64,000 nucleotides of DNA from Heliopora coerulea (lineage: Eukaryota > Cnidaria > Anthozoa > Scleralcyonacea > Helioporidae), in the NCBI GenBank assembly GCA_030142905.1, contig JASJOG010000109.1, positions 480,001 through 544,000 of the forward strand. Reading direction: 5' to 3'. Shown here piece after piece: positions 11,501 to 23,500 of this stretch (positions are counted from its first letter, which is position 1; the number at the start of each line of letters is the position of its first letter). The notes beneath the pieces were generated by a model. The model worked only from the letters and a program-made list of their open reading frames with translations. It had not been told where the DNA came from and searched no databases. The translations under genes were made by a program, and so were the position numbers.

Positions 11501-14500
11501 ATAATTAGTTAGTTTAGCATGCCGAGTTAGTCTGTCATTGTTCGATTTTAACACTAAATTACTATTAGAAACAGGGGCGCAACTAGGAATTTTGAAGGGC
11601 AGAGGTCAGATATTAGTATGAAGGCACCGTCGGAGCAATTTTGATAAATTCGAGTAAAGTAGAGCTACATGGCTTTGGGAAATGAGGGCAAAAAGCTGTC
11701 ACTAAAAGGGTACACATATGTCACGTAAGATTTCCTACAAAAAGGGCAGGATTGCAACACTCCTCCCAATCCCCCGTCTAGTTGCGCCCCTGAGAAACTT
11801 AGATTTGCTGTGGCGGTGAATGACTGGTAAACGCCCATCATTTGTATCCTAACCTTCCCTCAACTGATCCCTTGCTTGGATGGCCCCCTAATGTTCCTTG
11901 AATGCCTATTCGGGGCGGTACCGGAAGCTGAAAACTAGGCAACGTGACCACTTTCTTTCCAAATTGTCTGTCTGGATCTGGGAAGAGTATGGCTGATGAG
12001 GTTTTTGTGGTAATACAATCGATTTCGAGGATCACTGATTCATGACTGAGTAACTAATTTGTAACCTGAACGAAAGGATTCCATGTTTTCACGAACATTT
12101 CAGCCCATAGTATCAGTACAATGCCATTTAAAACAGCTGCTTAGCACTAGGCAGAGGCGGTTAACCGAAAAGAGTCGGGTTTTTTAACAGATCGATTTCA
12201 CGAGTCTCCTTAATATCAGATAACCGACTAACCGAAATAACCGAAAAACCGATTCAAAATTTGAAAAGAAAACAGTGCGAGAATAGCGCTGCCATCGCTT
12301 GGCTGACTAAACTGGGTAACCGGGTCAAACAAACTCGCAATTTAAATATTTGATTGGCTAAGATGAGGGCGGACGTCTGCAAAGACGTGCAGACAAGAAG
12401 ACTATTAAAGTGTGTGACTCATCACCTAACTAGTCGACCGCAACAGCGTCAACCAAAACAGAAAACAACCAAACAAAAAATAATTGGTGAATAGTCTTTT
12501 TTCGCAACCAGGTGAACTATAAGTCATATTTATAGGTAATGCTACTCTGGTTTGGTGGCCAGCAAAAGGTAAATACAAGTTGCTAGAAGACATTTCTTAA
12601 TTGAAGATTAAAATAGAGTCACCAGGTATTTCCCCTAGATTTAGGGGTCACCGGATATCTCCCTGATAAATAAAAATTAAAACAAGGTCACTGGGTATCT
12701 CCCTTGAAATAAGGGTCACCAGATATCTCTCCAAGATTACTGCTAGAACACGGTAATGACCGAGATAAGATTATAAACTAAGATTATGAGACTAAAACAG
12801 GGTCACCGGATATCTCCCCAAGAAAGATATGGGGTCACCGGGTATCTCCCTGAGAACTAATACTAAACGGGGTCACCGGGTATCTCCCCTTATGTAAGAG
12901 GTCACCGGGTATTTCCCCAGAAATATAAAGAGGAATTTCTGGGGAAATACCCGGTGACCCCGTTTAGTATTAGTTCTCAGGGAGATACCCGGTGACCCCA
13001 TATCTTTCTTGGGGAGATATCCGGTGACCCTGTTTTAGTCTCATAATCTTAGTTTATAATCTTATCTCGGTCATTACCGTGTTCTAGCAGTAATCTTGGA
13101 GAGATATCTGGTGACCCTTATTTCAAGGGAGATACCCAGTGACCTTGTTTTAATTTTTATTTATCAGGGAGATATCCGGTGACCCCTAAATCTAGGGGAA
13201 ATACCTGGTGACTCTATTTTAATCTTCAATTAAGAAATGTCTTCTAGCAACTTGTATTTACCTTTTGCTGGCCACCAAACCAGAGTAGCATTACCTATAA
13301 ATATGACAAAAAATAATTCATAAGGCAAAAACAAAAGAAGTACATAATCAGCATTTAGAAATCGGAGGAAGATTACAGCTGAATTTTGCCAAATTTTGGC
13401 TGGATTTTCGCCTAAAATACTGGTTCGTTTGAGAAGCAATTTCAAACACTCGTTTAGTGTTCTTCCTCCGATTTCTAGAGACCTCGAAACTCTTTAAAAA
13501 ATCTCGGCTTCGCCTCGTTTTTCAACTCGTTTCTCGGTATCTAGAAATTGGAGGAAGAACACCACCTCGTGTTTGACACATTACTTAAAAATTTTGAACT
13601 AAGGTGATTCCGTCCCCTAATTGTTTCACAAGCATCCAGTACTTCTTTTCTTTCGTTATCTACTTCGAAGGAATCATCATGCAAGCCCAACGCATGTACA
13701 AGACATAAATGCATTTGCTTAACATGGATTAGTATATTACGTTTGCATGAGCATATGACGGTGTTAAATTGTGCACGTATTTACCATATTTCCAGGCCGT
13801 TTGATGGTAAAAAATTAATACACTTGGATCTGAAAGGCGGAGCGCCAAAGATGAACTATCTCTTAGAGGTAAGGTCTGATTCAGACGCGAACTTTTCAGG
13901 AGCCGACGTCGACGTATTAAGGTTCCTTTACACAAACCTAGGCTGGCTATCAACCCGGGTTGACGCTTCTGCAGTGTTTTAGGCCTGTTTACACGAACGG
14001 TTGGCCGTCAGCAGTATTCTTTCTATTTTTAAATCACCGAGTAGATGCATGAACCCTAGTTCACTCTCTTACCCAGATCGCATGATCGCTAACCCGAGTC
14101 AGCCGTCCTATCGTCCCGATTTGGGTGAACCATTGAACTGTACTATAACTGGAAGGCTAACTTCAGTCAATCACTGGACCCCAGAGTGAAGCCAAAAATG
14201 GTGGTCATGGAGGAATTTGGACGTCGGTTTCAGTGTCTCAGGTGGTCGCTTTTGTTGTCATCCCTAGTCCTTTTTCGACTTTTTTGAGGTGTTTACTACG
14301 GGCACCACCTCCGAAATTTTGCTTCAGTCCCCTTCACACGACATCGACTTTAAAATGTGTTTGCCCGGAGTATTAAGATGAAATGACAAACCTTATGTCG
14401 ATTGTTGAAAAAATAACAATAAAAATTATGCAGCTTTAAGGTTCGTTTGGTGTAAAAATACCATTTTATTGTGTTGTGTACAGCTGTGTGTAAAGCCGAT

Positions 14501-17500
14501 ACACAAATTTCATCACAGAGTAATCGACTTTTGAAATATGGCATCCTGGACTCGATACTGACCGCCAGGAACTAAGACTGACGTCCAAATTCTCCATGTC
14601 CACCGTTTTTGGCTTCACTAATTGATTGGCACTTTGCCTTCCAGTTATAGTACAGTTCAGTGGGGGTGAAGCAGCCTCGCATGGCTGGCAACCTGGGCCT
14701 ATGTAAAATTGATTTATTAACAACCCGGGTTGGCGTCCTGACCCGAGTTGGACACAAACCCAGGTTCGTGTAAACCATTGAACTGTGAAATGACTGGAAC
14801 AATATCTCGTTGTACCAGGCCACTCCAGGCCTCACGATTGAATGAAGCCGACATGGGGCAGCCATGTACGTCAAAAACACTTGTAAGAAAAAGTTATATC
14901 GAGTCTTTACCTTTCATTGACAGTTAATTCTTACAAATATGCAGTCCTACCGACATTGTTCTCTACTTACGAAAGATAAAAAAGAAACCTGTCAAAAAAT
15001 CCAAAATCTAGGTTTAAGTTTTTTGTAATAGGTTGCATGTTTTATCGCGTAGGGGACTGGGGAGACGTGCAAACTGACTTGCATGTCAGTGTACATGTTG
15101 GCTTCAAAATATAGTTTGCAGGTATTGTTCCAGTCTTTTTAGAGTTCATTGGAGTAAACAGGCCCTTAGACGAGCCCGAGTTAAGAAGCGGAAAGCCAAC
15201 CCGAGTTGAACTGGTCATTCGGGGCTGTCGTGTCTAATAGCGCTATGGTATAAAAATTCTTGTTATTCTGCTTTTTTATCGCTAAGTCATTGTCCTTCTG
15301 CACCCGTTTAACCAATTTCAGCAATTTTTTTCTCCAAAATGTCAACCCGAGTCGATGTCGCGTTTACCTGACAAAATGAACTTGTTCAACGATGGTGAAC
15401 CCGGGCCTCGAGGAGGGTGATCTGGGTCAGCACGTAAACGTCAGGAGAAATTTGTTCGTAGATGGGCTGAAAGCCAACCGTGTTCTTTTAAAGGGACCCT
15501 CAGTTTGGCTCGTGAGTGGTTCGGCCTTATCGTTATCCAGAGTTACCGGACTTGTGATTAGGCATTTCCCGATTGCGCTCGGCAACTTCTGAGCAACTTT
15601 TGGCGATTTGAGCAACTTTTTCTTCTTCCAGCAACCTCAAGCAACTTTTTGATTTTGGCAGCAACTTTTTAGCAAAATGTAGGTTAAATGCGTAAATGGA
15701 CAAATTTGAGGGTAAAAAACTGAAATATCTAATTAAATTTGTCATCAAATCGGATTTCTGATTGAAATTTGTCATCAAATCGGATTTCGGACCTCTCTTC
15801 CTTGGGTCATCTGTTCTTCTGTCAAAAATATTCCAAAATGGCGCTCTCATAATATTGATTTCTATAAATAGAAATTTGATTATGACTTACGGATGGATGA
15901 ACAAGAAGATCAATCAGAGGAATCCTTTGAAAACGAAGTAAACCAAGAAGATCATCCAATTCTAGTAGCAGCAGTAAATGCTGGTGCAAGTCTTAAAGCT
16001 CCTGCAAAAGCTGCTATTTCTCGTAAACGAAAACGTCCAGTTAATGAAGGAAAATATAAGCAAAGGGGAAGTAAAACTACCGTCAATACCGTAATCGAAA
16101 AGACAACTGCTTGGGATCGATTGAAGGACTTCCCAAACCATCATTTTGCTGTAGTGGACAGAAGATTACGTTGTAATGCTTGTAGCGAATTTATCTCTTT
16201 TAAACAAAAGTTCTATCCCTAAGCATGTAGCATCAGCGAAGCACAAGAAAGGACTTTCTGATATTGCAAAGAGCAAATCAAGAAGCCAGACGATAATGGA
16301 ATGTCTGCAGAGGAGAGACAAGAAAGAAAATGCAGCTGGGTCATGTTTGCCCGCAGAAATGCGACTGTTTCGCTTTGAAGTAGTTGAATCTTTTCTCAAT
16401 GCTGAAATACCACTAGCAAAGGTGGATGTTCTTCAACCATTACTGGAAAAACATGGAGAGGGGCTAACCAGCAGCAGCCACCTAGGTGAGTTAATTCCAG
16501 CAGTACTAGAAAAAGAAAAGAACAGACTCCTGGAAGAACTCAAAGATGTAAAACAGCCATCCATTATCTTTGATGGTACTGATAGATTGGGTGAAGCCCC
16601 TGTTATCATAATTCGCTATGTTCAGGACAGCTTTTCTCCAACTCAACGTGTAATACGCCTGGAAATTCTTGCAAAGGCACTGAAAGGCACTGCCTGGCTG
16701 TGGGCTATAAACTTGGTCCTAATGTGTTGATTGGGGGAATGAGAGATGGTGCATCCGTAAATGGAGCTGCTTTGAGACAGCTAATGTTCTTTTTTCCAAA
16801 GCTCCTGGATGTTGTGTGCTTCTCACTCACAATAGACAATGTTGGCAATCATTTTCAATTTCAAATCCATGATCGTTTTGCTCGCTATTGGATGGGAACG
16901 TTCTCTCACAGCTGCAACGCACGACTTGTTTGGAAGGAGAAAACATGGCAGTCTATTCGTACTCAGTGACTCGCGTTGGTGGAGCAAATGGGAAGTGCTT
17001 AACCAAGTGGCGAATTACTTTGGTTTTGTTGAGCCATTTCTTCGTGAGAATGAAGAAATCTGTCCTTCTAATCGCCAACATCTGCTAGAGATATTCAACG
17101 ATTCCCAAAGCTGCCAAACCTTACGCTTGGAGTTGGCTGCACCCATTGATGCAGGGGTGCATTTTGTAAACGCCACGTATTACCTGGAAGGAGATGGGCC
17201 ACTGACTTTCACCTGCTATGAAAGGCTTTCCGCTGTTTTCAGGGCTGTAGCAGTTGACAGTTACCCGAACACATTGGCTGTTGCTCGGCAAATTGCTGAT
17301 GGCGGTGATGCGCTGTACACGCAGTTTGTTGCACAGGCAAAGCCTTGTATACAACCAGGTCTCCAGTTTTATCAAGAAAAATTTAGTGGCCAGTTTTATG
17401 GAATTGCGCGAGCATTCAAAGCTGCACGTCTTTCCTGCCCTATTAAAGTGCAAAGCTTGAACCCGACAGCAGCATCACTGTAAAAGTTAAGGAATTTCCT

Positions 17501-20500
17501 TTTTATCACTGACGACATAATTGTTGATCTGGCACAAGAGCTTCCATTGTATCTTGCTGCAGCTGATGGGGTCACAGTCACATGTGAAAATGATAAGTTG
17601 ACCTGGTGGGCTTCTCACAAGGAGACCCTTCCGCACTGGGCCTCTCTTGTCAAAACACTTTTTTTGATTCAGCCAAGATCTGCATCTGCAGAAAGAGCTT
17701 TTAATCTTTTGACAAATGCTTTTAGCTCCCAACAAGAAAGGGCTCTTGAAGACTATCTTGAAGTTGTGTCATGATTCAATATAACAGTGCAAAGAGATTT
17801 TAGAACTTAAGTTTGTTGGACTTTGTGTAGACAAACTCTTCAAGTTATGATTGTTATACGTTACATTTCAGTTGAAGTGAACAAATGTAATTATACTGAA
17901 ATAAATCACTTTTTGTTCCTGTTTCAAGTAATTATGGAAGAAAAATTAGTTTTCCCTGGTTATTAAGAACAACAAAGGAAACGTAAAACATCATGTTCAT
18001 AAAGTACTGTGTGAAAATATTGTACAATTTCCATGACAGGTAGTAGAAACTCCGGGTTTTAAGGCAGCAACTTTTTGAATTTTTGGTAACTTTCTAGCAT
18101 TTTTTGGTGTTTTTGGTAGCAACTTTTCGTGATTTCGGGAGCAACTTTTTGTGATTTTGGGAGCAACTTTTCATGATTTTGGGAGCGCAATCGGGAAATG
18201 CCTACTTGTGATTGGGACTCGGACTCAGGTCGTCTTCTGAAAGCTCGGAGTGTTGAACTCGAGCTCTGTGCCTCGTCTTCAAGCTCGGTGACTCGGTCTT
18301 CACCCAAATGACTCGTGCGCTTGTGGAGTCATATATTTTTGCAACATATTTTAACCCTTTACGGTCCCTAGCCGACTTTTTAATCTTACTCTGGCCAATG
18401 CCAGACGATTTTACCCGTCAAAAGAAGGCGTCTCGGATTGCAAAGGGTTATTTCAATTTTGTTTGTCGAATCGCCCCACCTATATCCGTTTTCCTGTACA
18501 ACAACTAACTTCGAATTTAACTGGTAAGATAGGTACGGTGAAGCCATAGCGTTGTCTCTCCCTTACCAGCCTCTTTTTTAATTACAAAAAAGCAGGCCAG
18601 CTTACCGGTTTTCAGGTAACTGTCATTAAATTGAATGTCCGTTTTCATGCTTAGATAAACGGAGGACTCGTAATTTTGACTTGTGATTCTAAAATTGGGA
18701 CTCGTAACTCAGACTCGGACTCAGTGACTCGTGACTCGTACCCAAACATGGACACAATGACTCGAGACTCGGACTTGGGCACCATGACTCCCTCACTCCG
18801 TGGCTCGTGAAGCGGACTCCGACACATGGACTCGTGACTCAGACTCGGACAAAATAACACATCACAGCTCATTATTTATTGTTTGTTGTCTAGTTGATAC
18901 CCATGCTGAAGAAATGGGGCGCTAATGGATTGCTGGTGGAATACGAGGATATGTTTCCTTACGATCAAGACTTGTCAGTATTGAAGTCGGCTTATGCTTA
19001 CAGGTATTTATGGCGTAAATGCATATTCCACACTCAATGCTCCAGAAAACAGTTTGAAAAAACAAAACTATAATTAAATCGCGAATAAAACTACATGTAA
19101 AGTACACGAGCACTCTTTCCGACCCTCGACTACCAAGGTTCAACAAACAGCTGCTGATATTCGATAGTTTTTGACAGCTTCATATCAAGCCTGTTATTGT
19201 TCACTATTTCCTTCCTAAATGGAGCATTTATCACAGCCACGTCGAATACGAGGATCTGATTACACACAATGTCATGCTTACAATAATTTACACGCTCATG
19301 TCATATTATCAAACGGAATTTTCACAATCTTACTATCATATCTTTGTCAATTGTACGAACAATACCGACAAGAGTATAAGCCATATCTGTATCTATTTTC
19401 AAAAGCATATACCAGGGCGCGATTTAAAGATTTTTCTTGGCCTGCACAAAATAATATTGCTATGTAGGCCAAGTAATTTCTGGTCGACAAAATGTAAGTT
19501 TTGGACTCACTGAAAAATTTTCCTTGAAACATTAAAAAGAGACAAGAATGGTTCAAATAAATATTACCTTTTTTATTGGATAAAATCAAACAGTTCAGTA
19601 CTGTTAATTAGTGCAGTGAATCTAGTCTAACATAACACACAATTTAATAACAATAATTATATACCAAGTAAAGTAAACACAATAAAATTTGAATACAACG
19701 CTTGTTGTCATCTTCTTTGCAGGCGCCATCTTGTTTTTGTAGAGAAGGCCTGGGGTAGAGTTACAAGTCTATACTCGAACGTTTGCAGAACGAAAGCGCT
19801 ATTGTTGTATTTAACGTGGTCCCGTACATCTGATATCATGAGATTGCTTTCTTGAACTCTCCTTTTGTTTGTCAGTCTTTCATAATGCAGAACTGTTCAA
19901 TCAAGTGTTTTCTAAACGTTAAGTGACTAAAATCTTGGACTACAAATTTTTTTCAGAAACATGTAGGCCATGCTCTCTTTGGCCTACAAATCAGTTTTTC
20001 GGCCTAATTTTTGCCATTTGTAGGCCATTAAATCGTGCCCTGTATGCAATATGCTGGTCAATTTGTTTATGTATACATGTATGTGTGTGTATGTACGTAC
20101 GCAAGTATGTATGGATGGATGTATGTATGTATGTATGTATGTAGGTGTGCATGTATGCATATGTATATAAGTATGTATGTACAGTATGTGTGTAGGCGTG
20201 CATGTATGTTTGTGTATTAATGCCTAGTTTTTTTTATTTTTCAGCATTTCAGAAATCAAGCAATTGTTAGATTTGGTCCAGAAATACGATCTTTTGATTG
20301 TGCCACTTGTTCAAACGTTTGGTCATATGGAGGTACTGTCAATTATAACCTCAACACGAATACTACAAACAACATCAACATGCAGCCTAAGCAGCAGCAA
20401 TAATCGAAGACAGCAATTACAACAACAACAACGACTACAAAAAGAACAGTAATAACAGCTACAACAACAGCGACAAGAACAGTGACAACAACAGCGACAA

Positions 20501-23500
20501 CAACAGTGACAACAACAGTGACAACAACAGCGACAACAACAGCTGCAACTCTTTTCACATGATATTTCACATGTGAAAAACATATGGAACTGGAACATTT
20601 TCACATATGAAATTTTCATTTCACTTATAAAATGTGAGAGTTTTCACCTTTAAAATACTCAATTCACATGTAAATGAACTGGTTCAGAATTTCACTCGTG
20701 AAATCTTGGTGTAAGAAGCATGTACTTCTCATTCAAAAAAAAAGATTTACATATGATAATTACTTTCGCATGTAAAATGGCAAACTTCTGTAATGGAACA
20801 GCAACAACAGGAACCACAACGATGACGATGACAAAAACATCAACAACATTAACCATGGTAACTCCAACAGCAGTGACAGCAAGTACTAGAATGTTGATAG
20901 CAATTTATAATAACAAGAATGATGTTGATGATAGCGATAATGGAATGGTCAATATAGTTTGTACTGCCGATTGCCAATAGTTGTATAACGCTGGCAGGTC
21001 GTCTGATCCATCTTTTTTGTTCTAGTTTGAAGTTACGAAAATATTTCGGGTTTCGCGTCCTGCCCGGCTCCTGTAGTGCTATTTTCTTTCTGCATTTGCA
21101 AGTGATTACCCTTAATAGTTAGTTTTATTTTGTTTACTTTAGTTTGTTCTTAAACATGAAAAGTTTGCCAACTTAAGGCATGTTGCAAACATGACTAATG
21201 CTATAAATCCAGGAGACAGTGGTAAGGAAGGAGGTGAACAGCTCGGGTAATGGACAGTTACACGAGCAAAGTTTTTAGCTTTTTGTGGTTGTTGCTTCCA
21301 AGTTTTACTTTATTCTTCGTCTAAATTCTGCTATAATTATTCCCAGGCTTGTATATAAGAGCTGGTAGCCGGCAAATTTTGCCTACTACTCTGCAAGATT
21401 TCACCCGCAACTTTTATCGATACTCAGCAGTAAAACCAAATAAAAATGGAAATTTTCACTGTTTACCTTTTGCAATACCATATCGAGCATTTTTTTCCCC
21501 AATGAACGTTTACAGATTCACTGTTTAAGACCATTTGTATAAACAAATCCGGCTACGGAACAAGGATAGTACGTAAACTAGAATTTTTTGGCCGCGATAT
21601 TGATATTACATTGACTTTTCATCTTCCATAAATCAAAATTTAAAGGTGCCAGGAAATGCAATTTTTGGCATTTCATTTTCAAAAATTTTCCGGTTACCAT
21701 ACCCCCGGTTCTTCCTAAAGTGAACAGGCTTACGTTCATCGAAAGAGTAATCTAGACCCAAAAACGGCTTCTTCAAGAACACATTTGTCTACTTAAAAAG
21801 CTAGAGACAACCCTGTATTCCTGGTATTTTGTAGGTTCCATACCTCTGGTAAAATCTATGGTCGATCAAATGATGAAGATCCATAAGCCTTACATCAAGT
21901 ACCTTCACATTGGTGGAGACGAAGTACGTATGTTAATATAGGTAATGGAACAAACTGGAAAACTGTTGATGCAAGAATTATACGTGTGATTAGAAAATCA
22001 ACGAGCCGCGGGTTTTTACCAAATTGTACTCGAAACCTTGTTATTACCTAACATATTTACTTAGGAAGTGACGCTCTTTTTCTCTACTTTTCTTAAGGTC
22101 TGGAATTTAAAACTCGAGAAGGAAAACAGTGTTAATGACATTTATATCAAACACATGTCCCCTATTATTGACCACGTTGTATCCAATGATGTCATACCTA
22201 TTCTGTGGGACGACATGATGCGAAAATGGACAGTGCAAGAATTGAAAAGTTAGTCTTTAATAGTTTTTGGTGATCTGTTGACTAGACGACCACATTTCGT
22301 TATGGTTTTGGAAGACTCCAGTCTTATGTTTTCCTGTTCTTCTCAAAACTCTTTTGAGTTAGAAATCTTGGAATCCGTAAAACAGAAAGAGAGATCAAGA
22401 GCAGCGGTGACAGACTTCTTGATCTTGAGGGCAAATGGGGACAATTCTCTTCAGAATTTATACCAAATTTGTGGCAAAAATAAAATTACGAAACCGAGGT
22501 ACTCACTGGGTCAAGTGCAGTTTAGCGGATGAAGCTGAATTTATTAGGTAATCGTGGGCTCAACTCACCGAAACCTTAACCTAAACCTACACCTAACCTT
22601 AAGCCTAACCCTAATCCTAACCCAAAAAGGTCAGCTGTTAATCTGCGTCCGCTGAACTGCACTCTTGCAGCTCTTGCCCATTCATTTTCCATATGTTAGA
22701 AATATCATTAGAAGTGTCCCTCCATTTTCATACAAAATGTGTTGTTAACGTAGAAATAGTGACTAATACAAATCTTACGATTCATTAGGCTTTGGGAGGC
22801 AAAATGAGACGGGCAAGAATTTACTCGGGGAAACAAATCCCTGGAACTTCGTGACCCCCTGGAATAGTCACTGAGGGCCAGGAAGAAAACTCTATACCTA
22901 AGCCGAGTAAAATAATTATCACTGTATTTTGTTGTTTTAGGAATCAGCTCTAAGCCTGTGGAACCAATGGTCTGGGGATATGTCCCCGAATTAAGGAGAC
23001 TCTTCCCCAAAGGTAAAGCTTCTGATCGTGAAACTACAGTATATTAAATGTAAAATACATGATTCTATTTGTTTAATACGCTGCCTGGGATGTGGGAAGC
23101 AAATTTAAGTCGGGGTCTGGACACAAGTGTTCAGAAGCACTTTTGTGTGCGAAAAAGGCACCCTTTAAAATGTATCATTTGACTATATTTATTATTTCCG
23201 CACAATAAATAGCATGAATAAAAATTGTACGCTTGAAATCGAGAGGCCGAGATTGGCCGTATGATTGTCTTTTCTGCAGTGAAAAGTTATCGTATCAGCC
23301 TTCTGATTGGTCTTTAGGATAATTCCAACGGCACAATTGTCGCATACGATTGTTCGTCCTGAGTGTATACGATTCAGCCACAAGAGTCTTCAGGAAGTTT
23401 TGTAGCATTAGCGAACGAATCGTATTAAGGAACCTTGCACTCTCGGGATGATTGCATACGCCAGGGCGACAAATAGTATGCGACACTTGTATCATGTGCG

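Larger units (their letters stand above)
15559..18204 (+). mobile_element. hAT DNA transposon (2646 bp) with intact ends
   Basis: Perfect 22-bp terminal inverted repeats begin TAGGCATTTCCCGATTGCGC. The 8-bp target duplication CTTGTGAT is exact at 15551-15558 and 18205-18212. Both ends carry subterminal GCAACTTTTT motifs, about six on the left (15581-15675) and about five on the right (18063-18180). The transposase gene inside is broken. It lies in intron 3 of the hexosaminidase gene, in the same orientation. Confidence 0.95.

Noticed and set aside
12616..13220. Regularly repeated GGTCACCGG units that look like a CRISPR array
   Set aside because: Units are degenerate, unevenly spaced and mirrored in two arms; the genome is eukaryotic with introns, and no cas genes are present.
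20323..20619. Cys-rich and Val-rich ORFs on the - strand
   Set aside because: Products of the CAA/CAG triplet tract; no start context or splice support.
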